A DNA stretch of 64,000 nt from Iamia majanohamensis (lineage in GTDB: Bacteria > Actinomycetota > Acidimicrobiia > Acidimicrobiales > Iamiaceae): contig NZ_CP116942.1 of assembly GCF_028532485.1 (NCBI RefSeq), positions 1,736,001 to 1,800,000 of the forward strand, given 5' to 3'. Below the pieces are notes generated by a model, which did no database searches, was not told where the DNA came from, and was given only the letters and a program-made list of their open reading frames with translations. Both the position numbers and the translations under genes were made by a program. Of this stretch, positions 14,016 to 22,284 are shown piece by piece; positions within the stretch are counted from its first letter, which is position 1, and the number at the start of each line of letters is the position of its first letter.

Positions 14016-15094
14016 TGGGCCCGACGCCGCCCCTCGTGCTCGAGCGCTGCACGTCGACCGCGACCTCGGCCACCGGGCGCTTCCGGGTCGGTCGGCGGGC
14101 GACCACGGTGCACTTCGAGGGCGTGGCCCCCGACCCCCGGTCCCTGCCCGACGCCTTCCTCGCCATCGCCCGGGTGATGGGCATGGAGACCGACCAGCGC
14201 ATCGTCAGCCTGCCTCGACCCAGCCGACGGTTCCGGACGCGCGTCGACGTGCTCCAGCGGGTCCACCTCTCGCTCTTCCCGCAGCACCACGAGGCACCGA
14301 TCCTCTCCTGGCCCCGACCCGACCGGCCGCCGCTCCCCGCACCCGACGGGCGCCGCACGGCCGCGTTCTTCTCCGGCGGGGTCGACAGCTTCGCCCTCCT
14401 CGCCGAGCACGAGGACGAGATCGACGACCTGCTGTTCGTCCGGGGCTTCGACGTGCCCGTGCGGGAGCACGCCCGCAACGAGGAGGTCCTGCGCACGGTC
14501 CGGGCCGCCGCCGAGGCCGTGGGCAAGCCGCTGATCATCGTGGACACCGACCTGCGGGACTTCTCCGACCCCGTCTGCGACTGGACGTGGTTCGTCTACG
14601 GCGGGCTGATCGCCACCAGCCTCCTGCTCGAGCGCACCCACCGGACCGTCCTCTGCGCCGCCTCGGTCGCCGACCACCACCTGCCCGAGGAGGCGGTGCG
14701 GCTCCGGGGCACCCCGTTCGGGAACACCCGGACCGAGATGCGCATCGAGGGGCGCACCGCCACCCGGGTCGAGAAGGTCGCGGCGGTGGCGGCGTCGGGC
14801 CTCGCCCGCGACACCCTGCGGGTGTGCTGGCAGAACGTGCCCGGCACGGTGAACTGCGGCACCTGCCAGAAGTGCGTCCGCACCCACGCCGCCCTCGTCG
14901 CCTCGGGCGGCGCCGGCACCATCGCCACCTTCCCCGACGAGCTGGCCTTCGACGCCCTGGCCGCCCACCCCGCGGTCACCCGCTCCGACCGGGCCTACCT
15001 GGGCGAGATCCGCGACGCGGCCGGCGCCCGGGGTGAGGTCGAGCTGGTCGCCGCCCTCGACCGGGCGCTGGAGGTCGGCGCCCCGGCCCCGTGA
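14015..15094 (+). CDS. PP-loop ATP pyrophosphatase family protein, function unknown
   Basis: A 359-residue protein. FFSGGVDSFALL at residues ~118-129 is the PP-loop that binds ATP pyrophosphate in adenylating enzymes such as QueC, ThiI, NAD synthase and asparagine synthase. A C-terminal cysteine cluster (CWQNVPG, then VNCGTCQKCVRTH, residues ~271-291) resembles the zinc site of QueC. The N-terminal ~110 residues resemble no named domain that I recognise. No queuosine genes are nearby, so I do not call it QueC. The gene is coupled at both ends: it shares one base with the GNAT stop and overlaps the amidase GTG by four bases. Confidence 0.7.
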   Translation: MGPTPPLVLERCTSTATSATGRFRVGRRATTVHFEGVAPDPRSLPDAFLAIARVMGMETDQRIVSLPRPSRRFRTRVDVLQRVHLSLFPQHHEAPILSWPRPDRPPLPAPDGRRTAAFFSGGVDSFALLAEHEDEIDDLLFVRGFDVPVREHARNEEVLRTVRAAAEAVGKPLIIVDTDLRDFSDPVCDWTWFVYGGLIATSLLLERTHRTVLCAASVADHHLPEEAVRLRGTPFGNTRTEMRIEGRTATRVEKVAAVAASGLARDTLRVCWQNVPGTVNCGTCQKCVRTHAALVASGGAGTIATFPDELAFDALAAHPAVTRSDRAYLGEIRDAAGARGEVELVAALDRALEVGAPAP

Positions 15095-15762
15095 CCGGGC
15101 AGGAGGTGCGAGCCGAGGGCGCCGCCCCCGCCCCGGCGGCGGCGGACGGGCTCGGCGGAGGTGTCGGCCCGGGGACGACCCTCGACGGGTTGGCCGCCCC
15201 CCTCGTCACCCGGGAGGGGTGGGGGGCGGAGCCGGCCGTCGGGTGGCCGGTGGAGCACGCGACCCTGCGGGCCGTCGTGGTGCACCACACCGGCACCCGC
15301 AACGACGACCCCGACCCGCTGGCCATGCTGCGCCGGGTCCAGCACTTCCACGCGCAGGAGCGGGGGTGGGGCGACATCGGCTACTCGTTCGTCGTGCTCG
15401 AGGACGGCCGGGTCGCCGAGGGGCGGGAGGGCTCGGCGGTGGCCGTCGCCCCGACCGCGGTGGTCGCCGGCCACGCCTTCGGCCACAACCCGGGCACCCT
15501 GGGCGTCGCCCTGGCCGGGCGGTTCCACCACACCATGCCGACGGTCGCGGCGTGGGACGCCCTGGTCGACCTGGTGACCGTGGTGTGCCGCGCCGGGGGG
15601 CTCGACCCCCTCGGGGGGCCGGTCGCGCTCGCCAACGGCCGCACCGTGCCCGCCGTGGTCAGCGGGCACCGCCACGTGGGCACCACCCCGTGCCCGGGCG
15701 ACACGCTCACCCGGGCCCTGCCGTCGCTGGCGGCCGCGGTCCACGACCGCCTCGTCCCCTGA
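15091..15762 (+). CDS. N-acetylmuramoyl-L-alanine amidase (PGRP/amidase_2 fold)
   Basis: A 223-residue protein with one PGRP domain (residues ~38-215). Zinc ligands are visible in AVVVHHTGT (His) and SGHRHVGTTPCPGD (His and Cys); GDIGYSFVVLEDGRVAEGR is the conserved centre. Proteins of this type cut the bond between MurNAc and the stem peptide. No signal peptide is seen from the GTG at 15091, which overlaps the previous stop (GTGA), so the enzyme may act in the cytoplasm or be exported another way. The association with a PP-loop enzyme and acetyltransferase is unusual. Confidence 0.85.
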   Translation: MTGQEVRAEGAAPAPAAADGLGGGVGPGTTLDGLAAPLVTREGWGAEPAVGWPVEHATLRAVVVHHTGTRNDDPDPLAMLRRVQHFHAQERGWGDIGYSFVVLEDGRVAEGREGSAVAVAPTAVVAGHAFGHNPGTLGVALAGRFHHTMPTVAAWDALVDLVTVVCRAGGLDPLGGPVALANGRTVPAVVSGHRHVGTTPCPGDTLTRALPSLAAAVHDRLVP

Positions 15763-15847
15763 CGCCTGGTTCCGACGTCGGGCCGCCCCGTCCCGGCCCG
15801 GCCCGCTCCCGCGTCGCCCGAGGGAGGGCGAGCCGCGCCCGGGCCCG

Positions 15848-16060
15848 TCAGGCTGGGTCGCCGTCGTCCTCGACGACGATGGCGCTGACCGGGCACAGCT
15901 CGGCCAGCTCCTCCATGCGCTCCCGGGGGAGGGCCTGGGCGGCCGGCAGGGCGACGGCCAGGGCCTCGGGGCCGTCCTGGTAGGCGAAGAGGTCGGGCTC
16001 CTCGAGCACGCAGGCACCGGAGCTGACGCACTCGTCGTGGTCGACGCGGATGCGGGGCAC
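15848..16060 (-). CDS. Small ferredoxin ([3Fe-4S]-type likely)
   Basis: A 70-residue ferredoxin. IRVDHDECVSSGACVLEEPDLF gives the first ligands as C-x5-C, and the final CPVSAI gives the third Cys; the Cys that would complete a [4Fe-4S] site in C-x2-C-x2-C is missing, as in ferredoxins paired with actinobacterial cytochromes P450. No P450 gene is in this window. The GTG at 16060 follows ACCGTA/TACGGT by six bases, a leaderless arrangement. Confidence 0.9.
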   Translation of the reverse strand: MPRIRVDHDECVSSGACVLEEPDLFAYQDGPEALAVALPAAQALPRERMEELAELCPVSAIVVEDDGDPA

Positions 16061-16066
16061 GTCCCC

Positions 16067-16072
16067 ACCGTA
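16067..16072 (-). promoter_or_regulatory. Leaderless -10 element of the ferredoxin gene
   Basis: TACGGT on the minus strand, six bases before the GTG at 16060. Confidence 0.45.
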
Positions 16073-16203
16073 GGGGTCGGGGCCTCCCTGCGATCCCCGG
16101 GGCCCGGACCCTAAGGTCGGGGGCGCGCCGGCCGATGGGCGGGCAGCGGTGCGTGCGGGCGCACCGGGACGACGGACGGCGCGGTCGCGCCGGAGGAGCC
16201 GAC

Positions 16204-17343
16204 ATGTCGAGGACCACGACCCGGAGGGCGTCCGGAGGCCTGGCCGCCGCGGTGGCCCTGGTGGCGCTGCTCGCCGCCTGCGTGCCCGTGGGCCGGCCCG
16301 CCATCCGGCAGGCCCCGCCCTCCCCCCGGGTGTGGGACAACAGCGACCCGGCGGTGCTCGTCACCCCCGAGCGCGTCGTCTACCTGTTCGGCTCGACCAA
16401 CAACATGCGGGTGCCGGTGCGCCGCATCGACACCTTCGGCCAGACCCTGGCCCAGAGCCGCGAGCACTGGGCGCGCGACGCCCGCAACGCCATGCCGTCG
16501 GCCCCCGCCTGGGTCGACCCCTCCGAGCCCCAGATCTGGGCGCCGACGGTGATGAAGCTGGGCGAGCGGTACGTGATGTGGTTCTCGGCCGCCCGCCGGG
16601 CCACGTCGGGCTCGCCGATCTACGACGAGCACAACGACAAGTGCATCGGGTCGGCCACCTCCACCTCGCCGGCCGGGCCCTACACGCCGGCCGCCAGCCC
16701 GGTGTACTGCGGCCTGCGGGCCGAGGGGGCGGTCAACGGCCAGCCCCGCTCGAACCTCTGGGGCCGCAGCGCCCTCGACCCCGAGGTCATCCGGGGCCAG
16801 GACGGCCGGCTCTACATGCTGGTCGCCCTGGGGCGGACCAAGGGCAACATCGGCGTCGTGCGCCTCGACAGCATCGGGCGGGTCATCGGCGGGGTCAACG
16901 CCACCCCCACCGTGCTGGCCAGCCAGGCCTACCCGTGGCACGACGGCACCGTGAACTCCTCGCTCACCAGCAGCGCCGCCTTCCTCGAGAACCCGTCGAT
17001 GATCTACGAGCCGGCCTCGGACACCTACCTGCTCTTCTACTCGGCCGGGCAGTGGTGGCGGTCCAACTACGTGACCGGCTTCGCCCGCTGCGCCACGCCC
17101 ACCGGCCCCTGCACCCTCGACGACCGCGCCCCGATGCTCATGCAGGGCAACGGGCGCACGGGCGTGGGCGGGCTCACCGCCTTCCGCGACGCCGGCGGCA
17201 CCATGCGCGTGGCCCTCTCGTCGTGGCAGGCGGGCCGCGAGGGCCAGTCCGGCGCCGGCGGGGCCTACAGCCGCCAGGGCTCGTGGGGCTCGATCGTGGT
17301 CAGCGGCTCGGACCCGGCCAGCCAGAGCATCTCCATCCGCTGA
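16204..17343 (+). CDS. GH43-like five-bladed beta-propeller lipoprotein
   Basis: A 379-residue protein with an arginine-rich start, a hydrophobic stretch and the lipobox LLAAC (Cys near residue 23), so it should be anchored outside the membrane. The body shows the repeating blades of family 43/62-type glycosidases: WDNSDPAVLVTPERVVYLFGS, QIWAPTVMKLGERYVMWFS, SALDPEVIRGQDGRLYMLVAL and NPSMIYEPASDTYLLFYSA. WDNSDPAV supplies the candidate catalytic Asp and LDPEVI the acidic partner. GGAGGAG lies 5-6 bases before ATG 16204, which decides this start over an upstream in-frame ATG. The substrate, probably an arabinose- or xylose-containing polymer, is inference. Confidence 0.75.
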   Translation: MSRTTTRRASGGLAAAVALVALLAACVPVGRPAIRQAPPSPRVWDNSDPAVLVTPERVVYLFGSTNNMRVPVRRIDTFGQTLAQSREHWARDARNAMPSAPAWVDPSEPQIWAPTVMKLGERYVMWFSAARRATSGSPIYDEHNDKCIGSATSTSPAGPYTPAASPVYCGLRAEGAVNGQPRSNLWGRSALDPEVIRGQDGRLYMLVALGRTKGNIGVVRLDSIGRVIGGVNATPTVLASQAYPWHDGTVNSSLTSSAAFLENPSMIYEPASDTYLLFYSAGQWWRSNYVTGFARCATPTGPCTLDDRAPMLMQGNGRTGVGGLTAFRDAGGTMRVALSSWQAGREGQSGAGGAYSRQGSWGSIVVSGSDPASQSISIR

Positions 17344-17360
17344 GGTCCCCGACCGGGGGC

Positions 17361-17744
17361 TCAGCGGCGCCGGGCGCGCGCCGCGCCGGCCAGCCCGACA
17401 GCGACGCCCACCGCCGCGCCCCAGATCCCCACCGTGCGCGACCGGTCGGGCAGGCGGTCGTGGACGGCGAGGCCGCCGACGAGGTCGGCCAGGTCGGCGC
17501 CGGCGCTGGCGAGGAACCAGCCCGCCGCCCCCTCGCCCCGCAGGCCGGCACGCAGCAGCAGCCCGCCCACGAGGGCGTCGCGGGAGCCCATGGAGCGCAG
17601 CAGGAGCAGGGCGGTGGGGTCGTCGGTGCGGTCCGAGGCCCAGAGGCGGTTGGCGGCGACGGGGGCGACGAGGAACGAGGCCCCCGACGCCAGGCGGACG
17701 GCGCCGGCGGCCACGGCCAGCAGGTCGGTGCGGGGTGCGCTCAT
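17361..17744 (-). CDS. Small membrane protein (DUF4267-like)
   Basis: A 127-residue protein with three or four predicted hydrophobic segments (AVAAGAVRLASGASFLVAP, LLLLRSMGSRDALVGGLLL, GWFLASAGADLADLVGG, GIWGAAVGVAVGLAGAA). The RSMGSRDALVGGLLL block resembles DUF4267-type integral membrane proteins of unknown function. The start could also be the ATG at 17756; neither has a clear ribosome binding site. It is convergent with the GH43-like gene, 17 bp from its end. Confidence 0.55.
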   Translation of the reverse strand: MSAPRTDLLAVAAGAVRLASGASFLVAPVAANRLWASDRTDDPTALLLLRSMGSRDALVGGLLLRAGLRGEGAAGWFLASAGADLADLVGGLAVHDRLPDRSRTVGIWGAAVGVAVGLAGAARARRR

Positions 17745-17790
17745 GGCCCGGAGCATGCCGCCCCGGCGCCGGCCCCGCCCGTCGCCTCGA

Positions 17791-19089
17791 TCAGTGGGCG
17801 AGGCCGCCGGCGGTGGTGAGGCGGGTGAGCTTGGGGTGGAACTCGCCGGCGAACTTGTCGCTGTCGCTCAGCACGAAGAGCCCGTCGGGCGTGGGCACGA
17901 TGCGCATGACCCGCAGGCCCCGTTCCCGGCCCGGGTTCCACGGCAGGGCCCGGCCCGTGGCGGGGTCGAGGGCGGCGATGCCGGACCGGGGCACTGCCCC
18001 GGGGCCGGCCGAGTCCCGCCCCTGGGGGTTGTCCATCCACCGCATGTGGCCTCCGACGTACACCGCGGCACCGGTGACGGCCACCGCGGTGAGGCTGTCG
18101 CCGCCGGTGTAGTTCTTCCACGTGGGCGTGGCGGGGCCCGTGGCGTAGGTCTCCCAGCGGGCGGCCACGTCGCAGAGGACCTGGTCGCCGCGGGGCCCGC
18201 CTGTGGTGACGACCACGAACCACGACCCGTCGGGTGAGATGTCGACGTCGTAGACGACCGAGTCCCAGCCGGTGCCGCACACGCCGTAGCGGTAGCCGTC
18301 GGTGCGCCACGACGACACGGCGGCCCCGCCGTCGGGGGTGAGGTCGAGCACGGCCACGTTCTGGCGGACCTGGCCCCCGACCGAGGCGAAGTTGCCGATG
18401 GCGACCAGCTTGGTGCCGTCCGGGGTGACGTCGAGCCGCATCACCCGGGTGGTCCCCGCGGGCGCCGCCGCGAAGGGGACCGAGGCCGCGCCGGCCTTGC
18501 CGGTGGTGGGGTCGAGGACGGCGAAGTTGGTGCGGGCCAGGTTGCGGACCTTGCTGAAGGTGCCGCCGACGTAGAGCCGGCCGTTGGCCAGGTGGAGGTC
18601 GTAGACCATGCCGTTGACGGCCGGGGCGAAGGTGGGGTCGACCGCCCCGGTCACGGGGTCGATCTTGACGAGGTAGGAGCTGGCCGTCCCGCCGATCCCC
18701 TTGAACTGCCCGGCGACGAAGACCTTGCCGTCCGGGGCCGCCAGGAGGGCCGTGACCTTGCCCGTGGGCTGGGGGGCGAACACGGGGTCGATGGCGCCGG
18801 TGGCCTCGTCGTAGGCGAAGAGGTTGGTGCGGGGGAAGACCTCGGGCCGGCTCCACCGCTTGACCCGCGTGAAGGAGCCACCGACGAGGACGCGGCTGCC
18901 GACGTCGAGCGACGCCTCGGTGCGCCCGTCGAGCACGTGGGGGGTGGTGTCGACTGGGTTGGGGTTGGCCACCACGGCGTGGGCGGCCGGGGGCGGGGCG
19001 GCCCCGGCGGCGGTCGGGGCCGCGGCCACGACGAGGAGCGAGGCCACGGCGAGGGCCAGGGCCAGCGAGCGGGTGCGGGCGGTCGACAT
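17791..19089 (-). CDS. Secreted beta-propeller protein with delta-60-type repeats
   Basis: A 432-residue exported protein. A signal peptide covers residues ~1-32 (hydrophobic run ending AAGAAPP). The mature part repeats a blade with the signature VxVGGxF: VLVGGSFTRV, VFVAGQFKGI, LYVGGTFSKV, LVAIGNFASV and VYVGGHM, each followed by a line such as LVKIDPVTGAVDPTF. This is the delta-60 repeat pattern of bacterial surface propellers. No catalytic residues are recognised. The ATG at 19089 has AGAGGA seven bases upstream. The 147 bp between this gene and marR hold nothing I recognise beyond its promoter. Confidence 0.8.
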   Translation of the reverse strand: MSTARTRSLALALAVASLLVVAAAPTAAGAAPPPAAHAVVANPNPVDTTPHVLDGRTEASLDVGSRVLVGGSFTRVKRWSRPEVFPRTNLFAYDEATGAIDPVFAPQPTGKVTALLAAPDGKVFVAGQFKGIGGTASSYLVKIDPVTGAVDPTFAPAVNGMVYDLHLANGRLYVGGTFSKVRNLARTNFAVLDPTTGKAGAASVPFAAAPAGTTRVMRLDVTPDGTKLVAIGNFASVGGQVRQNVAVLDLTPDGGAAVSSWRTDGYRYGVCGTGWDSVVYDVDISPDGSWFVVVTTGGPRGDQVLCDVAARWETYATGPATPTWKNYTGGDSLTAVAVTGAAVYVGGHMRWMDNPQGRDSAGPGAVPRSGIAALDPATGRALPWNPGRERGLRVMRIVPTPDGLFVLSDSDKFAGEFHPKLTRLTTAGGLAH

Positions 19090-19236
19090 CGGGCTGTCCT
19101 CTCGAGGGGCCGCTCCACGGTGAGCGACTTCACCCTGCGTGGGTGGACAGTGCCACACCACTACCCTGCGTGTCGAGAGCGCCGGCGAAGAAATGTCACG
19201 ACACGTGATGGGGATCCCACGCACCGTGGGTCGAGC

Positions 19237-19710
19237 TCAGCCCCGCTCGGCGCTCACCACCTGGCCCACCAGCGACCGGAACGCGGCCCGGTCGGCCCGC
19301 CCCAGGGGGGCGAGGACCCGGTCGCCGGCCTCGGCGGCCAGCTCCTCGAGCACCTCGAGCGCCTCGCGGCCGCCGTCGGTGAGGGCGAGGGCGTGGCGTC
19401 GGCGGTCCTCGGGGTCGCGGCTGCGGACCACCCAGGCCCGGCCCTCGAGGTCGTCGAGCAGGGCGACCATGTCGGAGGGGTGCAGCCCGATGTGGTCGGC
19501 CAGCTCCCGCTGCGACGGGGCCCGGGACATGTCGATGCCCCGCAGCACCGCGAAGGTCGGGGGGCGGAGCCCGGCCGGGCCGAGCAGGGGGTGGGCCGCC
19601 ACCAGCTCGGCGAAGTGGGCGCGGAAGCGGGCCGAGAGGCGCAGCACCCCGACGATGTCGTCGGCGGCCCGGGTGCGGGTCCCGTCGGGGGCGGGGCTGG
19701 CGGTGGCCAT
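19237..19710 (-). CDS. MarR-family transcriptional regulator
   Basis: A 157-residue winged helix protein. PSQRELADHIGLHPSDMVALLDDLEGRAWVVRSRDPEDRRRHALALTDGGREAL is the classic MarR recognition helix and wing, including the DxRRR tip. It is divergent from the DrrAB-type exporter, the common arrangement for a repressor of a drug efflux pump that responds to the exported compound. The ATG at 19710 follows TACGCT (minus strand, 19718-19723) by 7 nt, so its own message is probably leaderless. Confidence 0.9.
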   Translation of the reverse strand: MATASPAPDGTRTRAADDIVGVLRLSARFRAHFAELVAAHPLLGPAGLRPPTFAVLRGIDMSRAPSQRELADHIGLHPSDMVALLDDLEGRAWVVRSRDPEDRRRHALALTDGGREALEVLEELAAEAGDRVLAPLGRADRAAFRSLVGQVVSAERG

Positions 19711-19729
19711 CGGGGGCAGCGTACTGCGA

Positions 19730-19758
19730 TTGCCGTGACCGGTGGAAGGCCGTATGGT
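19730..19758 (+). promoter_or_regulatory. Promoter of the ABC exporter operon
   Basis: TTGCCG (19730-19735) and TATGGT (19753-19758) are separated by exactly 17 bp, the best -35/-10 pair I found in the window. It gives a 5' leader of about 30 nt containing the GGAGG of the first gene. The marR -10 lies only 7 bp away on the other strand, so one regulator could control both. Confidence 0.65.
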
Positions 19759-19796
19759 TCGTAGGTCCAACGATCTCTCGGCCCCCGGAGGCCCCC

Positions 19797-20795
19797 ATGG
19801 AGGCACCCACCCCGGCGGCGGGGGCCGTCGAGCCCGCCGTCCACGTGCGCGGCCTGGTCAAGCGCTACGGCGAGGTGACCGCGGTCGACGGCATCGACCT
19901 CGACGTCCACAAGGGGGAGACCTTCGGGTTCCTCGGCCCCAACGGCGCCGGCAAGTCGACGACCATCAGCATCCTCTGCACCCTGGCCCGCCCGTCGGAG
20001 GGCTCGGCCCGCGTCGCCGGCCACGACGTGGTGACCGAGCGCGACGAGGTGCGTCGCCACATCGGCCTCGTGTTCCAGGACACGACGCTCGACCAGTACC
20101 TCACCGCCGAGCGCAACCTGCGCTTCCACGCCGAGCTCTACGGGGTGCCCCGCGACCTCCTCGACGACCGGCTCCGCAAGGTGCTCGAGATGGTCGGGCT
20201 CTGGGAGCGGCGGGGATCGAAGGTCCAGAACTTCTCCGGGGGCATGAAGCGACGGCTGGAGATCGCCCGGGGCCTGCTCCACTCGCCCCGCGTCCTCTTC
20301 CTCGACGAGCCCACCGTCGGCCTCGACCCCCAGACCCGCCTCTCGATCTGGGGCTACATCGATGAGCTGCGCCAGACCGAGGACATCACCATCTTCCTCA
20401 CCACCCACTACATGGACGAAGCCGAGAACTGCGACCGGATCGCGATCATGGACGCCGGCCGGGTGATCGCCCTCGACACCCCGGCCGGACTCAAGGCCTC
20501 GCTCGGCACCGACACCGTGCGGCTCCGCACCCCCGACGACGCGGTCGCGGCCGAGGACCTCCGCGACCGCTTCCAGCTCGACCCCACCGTGGGCTCGGAG
20601 GGCATCACCGTGGGGGTGCCCGACGGCGAGGGCTTCGTGCCCACCGTCGTGACCGGCCTGCGCGTGCCGGTGACCTCGATCAGCGTCAGCCGTCCCACCC
20701 TCGACGACGTGTTCCTCTCCTACACCGGGCGCACCATCCGCGACGCGGAGCAGGCCCCCGGCATGACCAACCCCTTCGCCCAGACCCGGCGGTGA
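19797..20795 (+). CDS. DrrA-type ABC transporter ATP-binding protein
   Basis: A 332-residue nucleotide-binding subunit. Walker A is GPNGAGKST (~residue 44), the signature is NFSGGMKRRLEIARG, Walker B is VLFLDEPTVGLD and the switch His is in TTHYMDEAEN. The C-terminal ~90 residues match the extension of the DrrA/DUF4162 group. It energises export of a drug or lipid by the next protein. GGAGG lies five bases before the ATG. The permease GTG begins four bases after its stop. Regulation by the divergent MarR protein is likely. Confidence 0.9.
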   Translation: MEAPTPAAGAVEPAVHVRGLVKRYGEVTAVDGIDLDVHKGETFGFLGPNGAGKSTTISILCTLARPSEGSARVAGHDVVTERDEVRRHIGLVFQDTTLDQYLTAERNLRFHAELYGVPRDLLDDRLRKVLEMVGLWERRGSKVQNFSGGMKRRLEIARGLLHSPRVLFLDEPTVGLDPQTRLSIWGYIDELRQTEDITIFLTTHYMDEAENCDRIAIMDAGRVIALDTPAGLKASLGTDTVRLRTPDDAVAAEDLRDRFQLDPTVGSEGITVGVPDGEGFVPTVVTGLRVPVTSISVSRPTLDDVFLSYTGRTIRDAEQAPGMTNPFAQTRR

Positions 20796-20799
20796 CCCC

Positions 20800-21687
20800 G
20801 TGACCACCACCTCCCCCTCCCCGGCGACCGACCGGCCCGCGCCCGTCGTCCCGGTGCTCGTGGCCCAGGCCGGGTTCCGGCGCGACCTCCAGGCCGTCAA
20901 GGTGGTGATGCACCGCGAGCTCATCCGGTTCTCCCAGGACCGGCTCCGGTTCGCCTCGGCCCTGGTGCAGCCCGTGCTCTTCCTCTTCGTGCTGGGCGTC
21001 GGGCTGTCGTCGCTCACCCGGGAGGCCACCGGCGACGTCGACCTCCAGACGTTCATGTACCCCGGCATCCTCGCCACCTCGACCATGTTCACCGCCGTGT
21101 TCTCGGCGGTGTCGATCGTGTGGGACCGGGAGTTCGGGTTCCTGCGGGAGATGCTGGTGGCGCCGGTGCGGCGGAGCTCGATCATCCTGGGCAAGGCCCT
21201 CGGGGGCGCCCTGGTCGCCACCCTGCAGAGCATCGTGATCCTGCTGCTCGGCCCGGTGGTCGGCGTCCCCCTCACCCCACTGCTGGCCCTCGCCATCCTC
21301 GGCCAGGTCTTCCTCCTGTCGTTCACCCTCACCTCCCTCGGGCTGGTGGTGGTGGCCCGCATCCAGCAGATCCAGACGGTGATGGGGATCATGCAGATGG
21401 TGGTGCTGCCGCTGTCGTTCCTCTCCGGCGCCCTGTACCCGATCAGCGGCCTGCCCACCTGGCTGACGATCCTGGTCAAGCTCAACCCCGTCACCTACGC
21501 GGTGAACCCGGTCCGGACGGCGACCTTCAGCCAGGTCGATGCCTCCCAGGAGGCCCTCGACGCCCTCAACCCGCCGATCACCTGGTTCGGCTGGGAGGTG
21601 CCCATCGCGGTCCAGCTGGCCCTGGTCGCGGTGCTCGGCGTGGTCTTCCTGGCCGTCGCCGTGCGCCAGTTCAAGACGGTGGAGTAG
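20800..21687 (+). CDS. DrrB-type ABC-2 transporter permease
   Basis: A 295-residue protein with six membrane spans: one early (ALVQPVLFLFVLGVGLSSL), a central group (ALVATLQSIVILLLGPVVG; LLALAILGQVFLLSFTLTSLGLVV; MVVLPLSFLSGALYPISGLP) and a last one near the C-terminus. SGALYPISGLPTWL is the conserved ABC-2 motif before the final helix. It forms the membrane part of the exporter with the preceding ATPase. The GTG start at 20800 lies four bases after the ATPase stop. Confidence 0.9.
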   Translation: MTTTSPSPATDRPAPVVPVLVAQAGFRRDLQAVKVVMHRELIRFSQDRLRFASALVQPVLFLFVLGVGLSSLTREATGDVDLQTFMYPGILATSTMFTAVFSAVSIVWDREFGFLREMLVAPVRRSSIILGKALGGALVATLQSIVILLLGPVVGVPLTPLLALAILGQVFLLSFTLTSLGLVVVARIQQIQTVMGIMQMVVLPLSFLSGALYPISGLPTWLTILVKLNPVTYAVNPVRTATFSQVDASQEALDALNPPITWFGWEVPIAVQLALVAVLGVVFLAVAVRQFKTVE

Positions 21688-21702
21688 ACCTCGGGCGCAG
21701 CC

Positions 21703-22188
21703 GTGCCCTCCGAGCTCTCCCCGGCCGACGCCGACGTCCCCCCGCCCGACTGGGGCCAGATGCTCCGCCGCGGGGCGCGCCGCCGCTGCCCTCGCTGCGG
21801 GGGCGGCGACCTCTTCCGCACCTACTGGTCGATCCGGGACCGCTGCCCCCGCTGCGGCCTGCTCTTCGCCCGGGAGCCCGGCTACTTCACCGGCGTCTAC
21901 CTGGTGAACCTGGCGGTGGTCCTGACCCTCCTCTTCGTGGTGGTGATGGCCTTCGCGGTGTGGCTGAGCGGGCACCCCGGCGCCTCGCTCGTGCCGCCCC
22001 TGGCCCTGGGCGGCGCCCTCGCCGTGCTCGTGCCCATCGCCTTCTACCCCTTCGCCCGGACGATCTGGTCGGCGGTCGACCTGGCCTTCACCCCCATGGA
22101 GCTCGACGAGATCCTCGAGGCGGCCGAGGCCTCCGACGAGGACGACGAGGACCCCGACGACACCGAGGTCGACGACGACCCGCCCTGA
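21703..22188 (+). CDS. DUF983 zinc-ribbon membrane protein
   Basis: A 161-residue protein. Residues ~25-55 hold two CxxC knuckles (RCPRCGGGDLF and RCPRCGLLF), followed by REPGYFTGVYLVNL and two membrane spans, then a very acidic tail. This order is that of DUF983, found mostly beside cytochrome oxidase assembly genes, but no such genes are here. The GTG at 21703 is 15 bp after the permease stop, so it may be cotranscribed with the exporter. Function is unknown. Confidence 0.8.
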   Translation: MPSELSPADADVPPPDWGQMLRRGARRRCPRCGGGDLFRTYWSIRDRCPRCGLLFAREPGYFTGVYLVNLAVVLTLLFVVVMAFAVWLSGHPGASLVPPLALGGALAVLVPIAFYPFARTIWSAVDLAFTPMELDEILEAAEASDEDDEDPDDTEVDDDPP

Positions 22189-22272
22189 CCGGGCCGGCCG
22201 GACCCGCGCCGCGCCGGTCCGAGGGGGAGGGCGCCCCCCTCGGCCGCCCTGCTGGCCCGACGGGCGAGCACG

Positions 22273-22278
22273 TAGCCT
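22273..22278 (+). promoter_or_regulatory. Leaderless -10 element of the membrane kinase
   Basis: TAGCCT lies six bases before GTG 22285; the same hexamer and spacing precede clpP and the TrmA-type gene. Confidence 0.5.
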
Positions 22279-22284
22279 CGGGAG

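Noticed and set aside
14015-15094. Assignment as QueC (7-cyano-7-deazaguanine synthase)
   Set aside because: The PP-loop and cysteine cluster fit in part, but length, N-terminus and the absence of queuosine genes do not.
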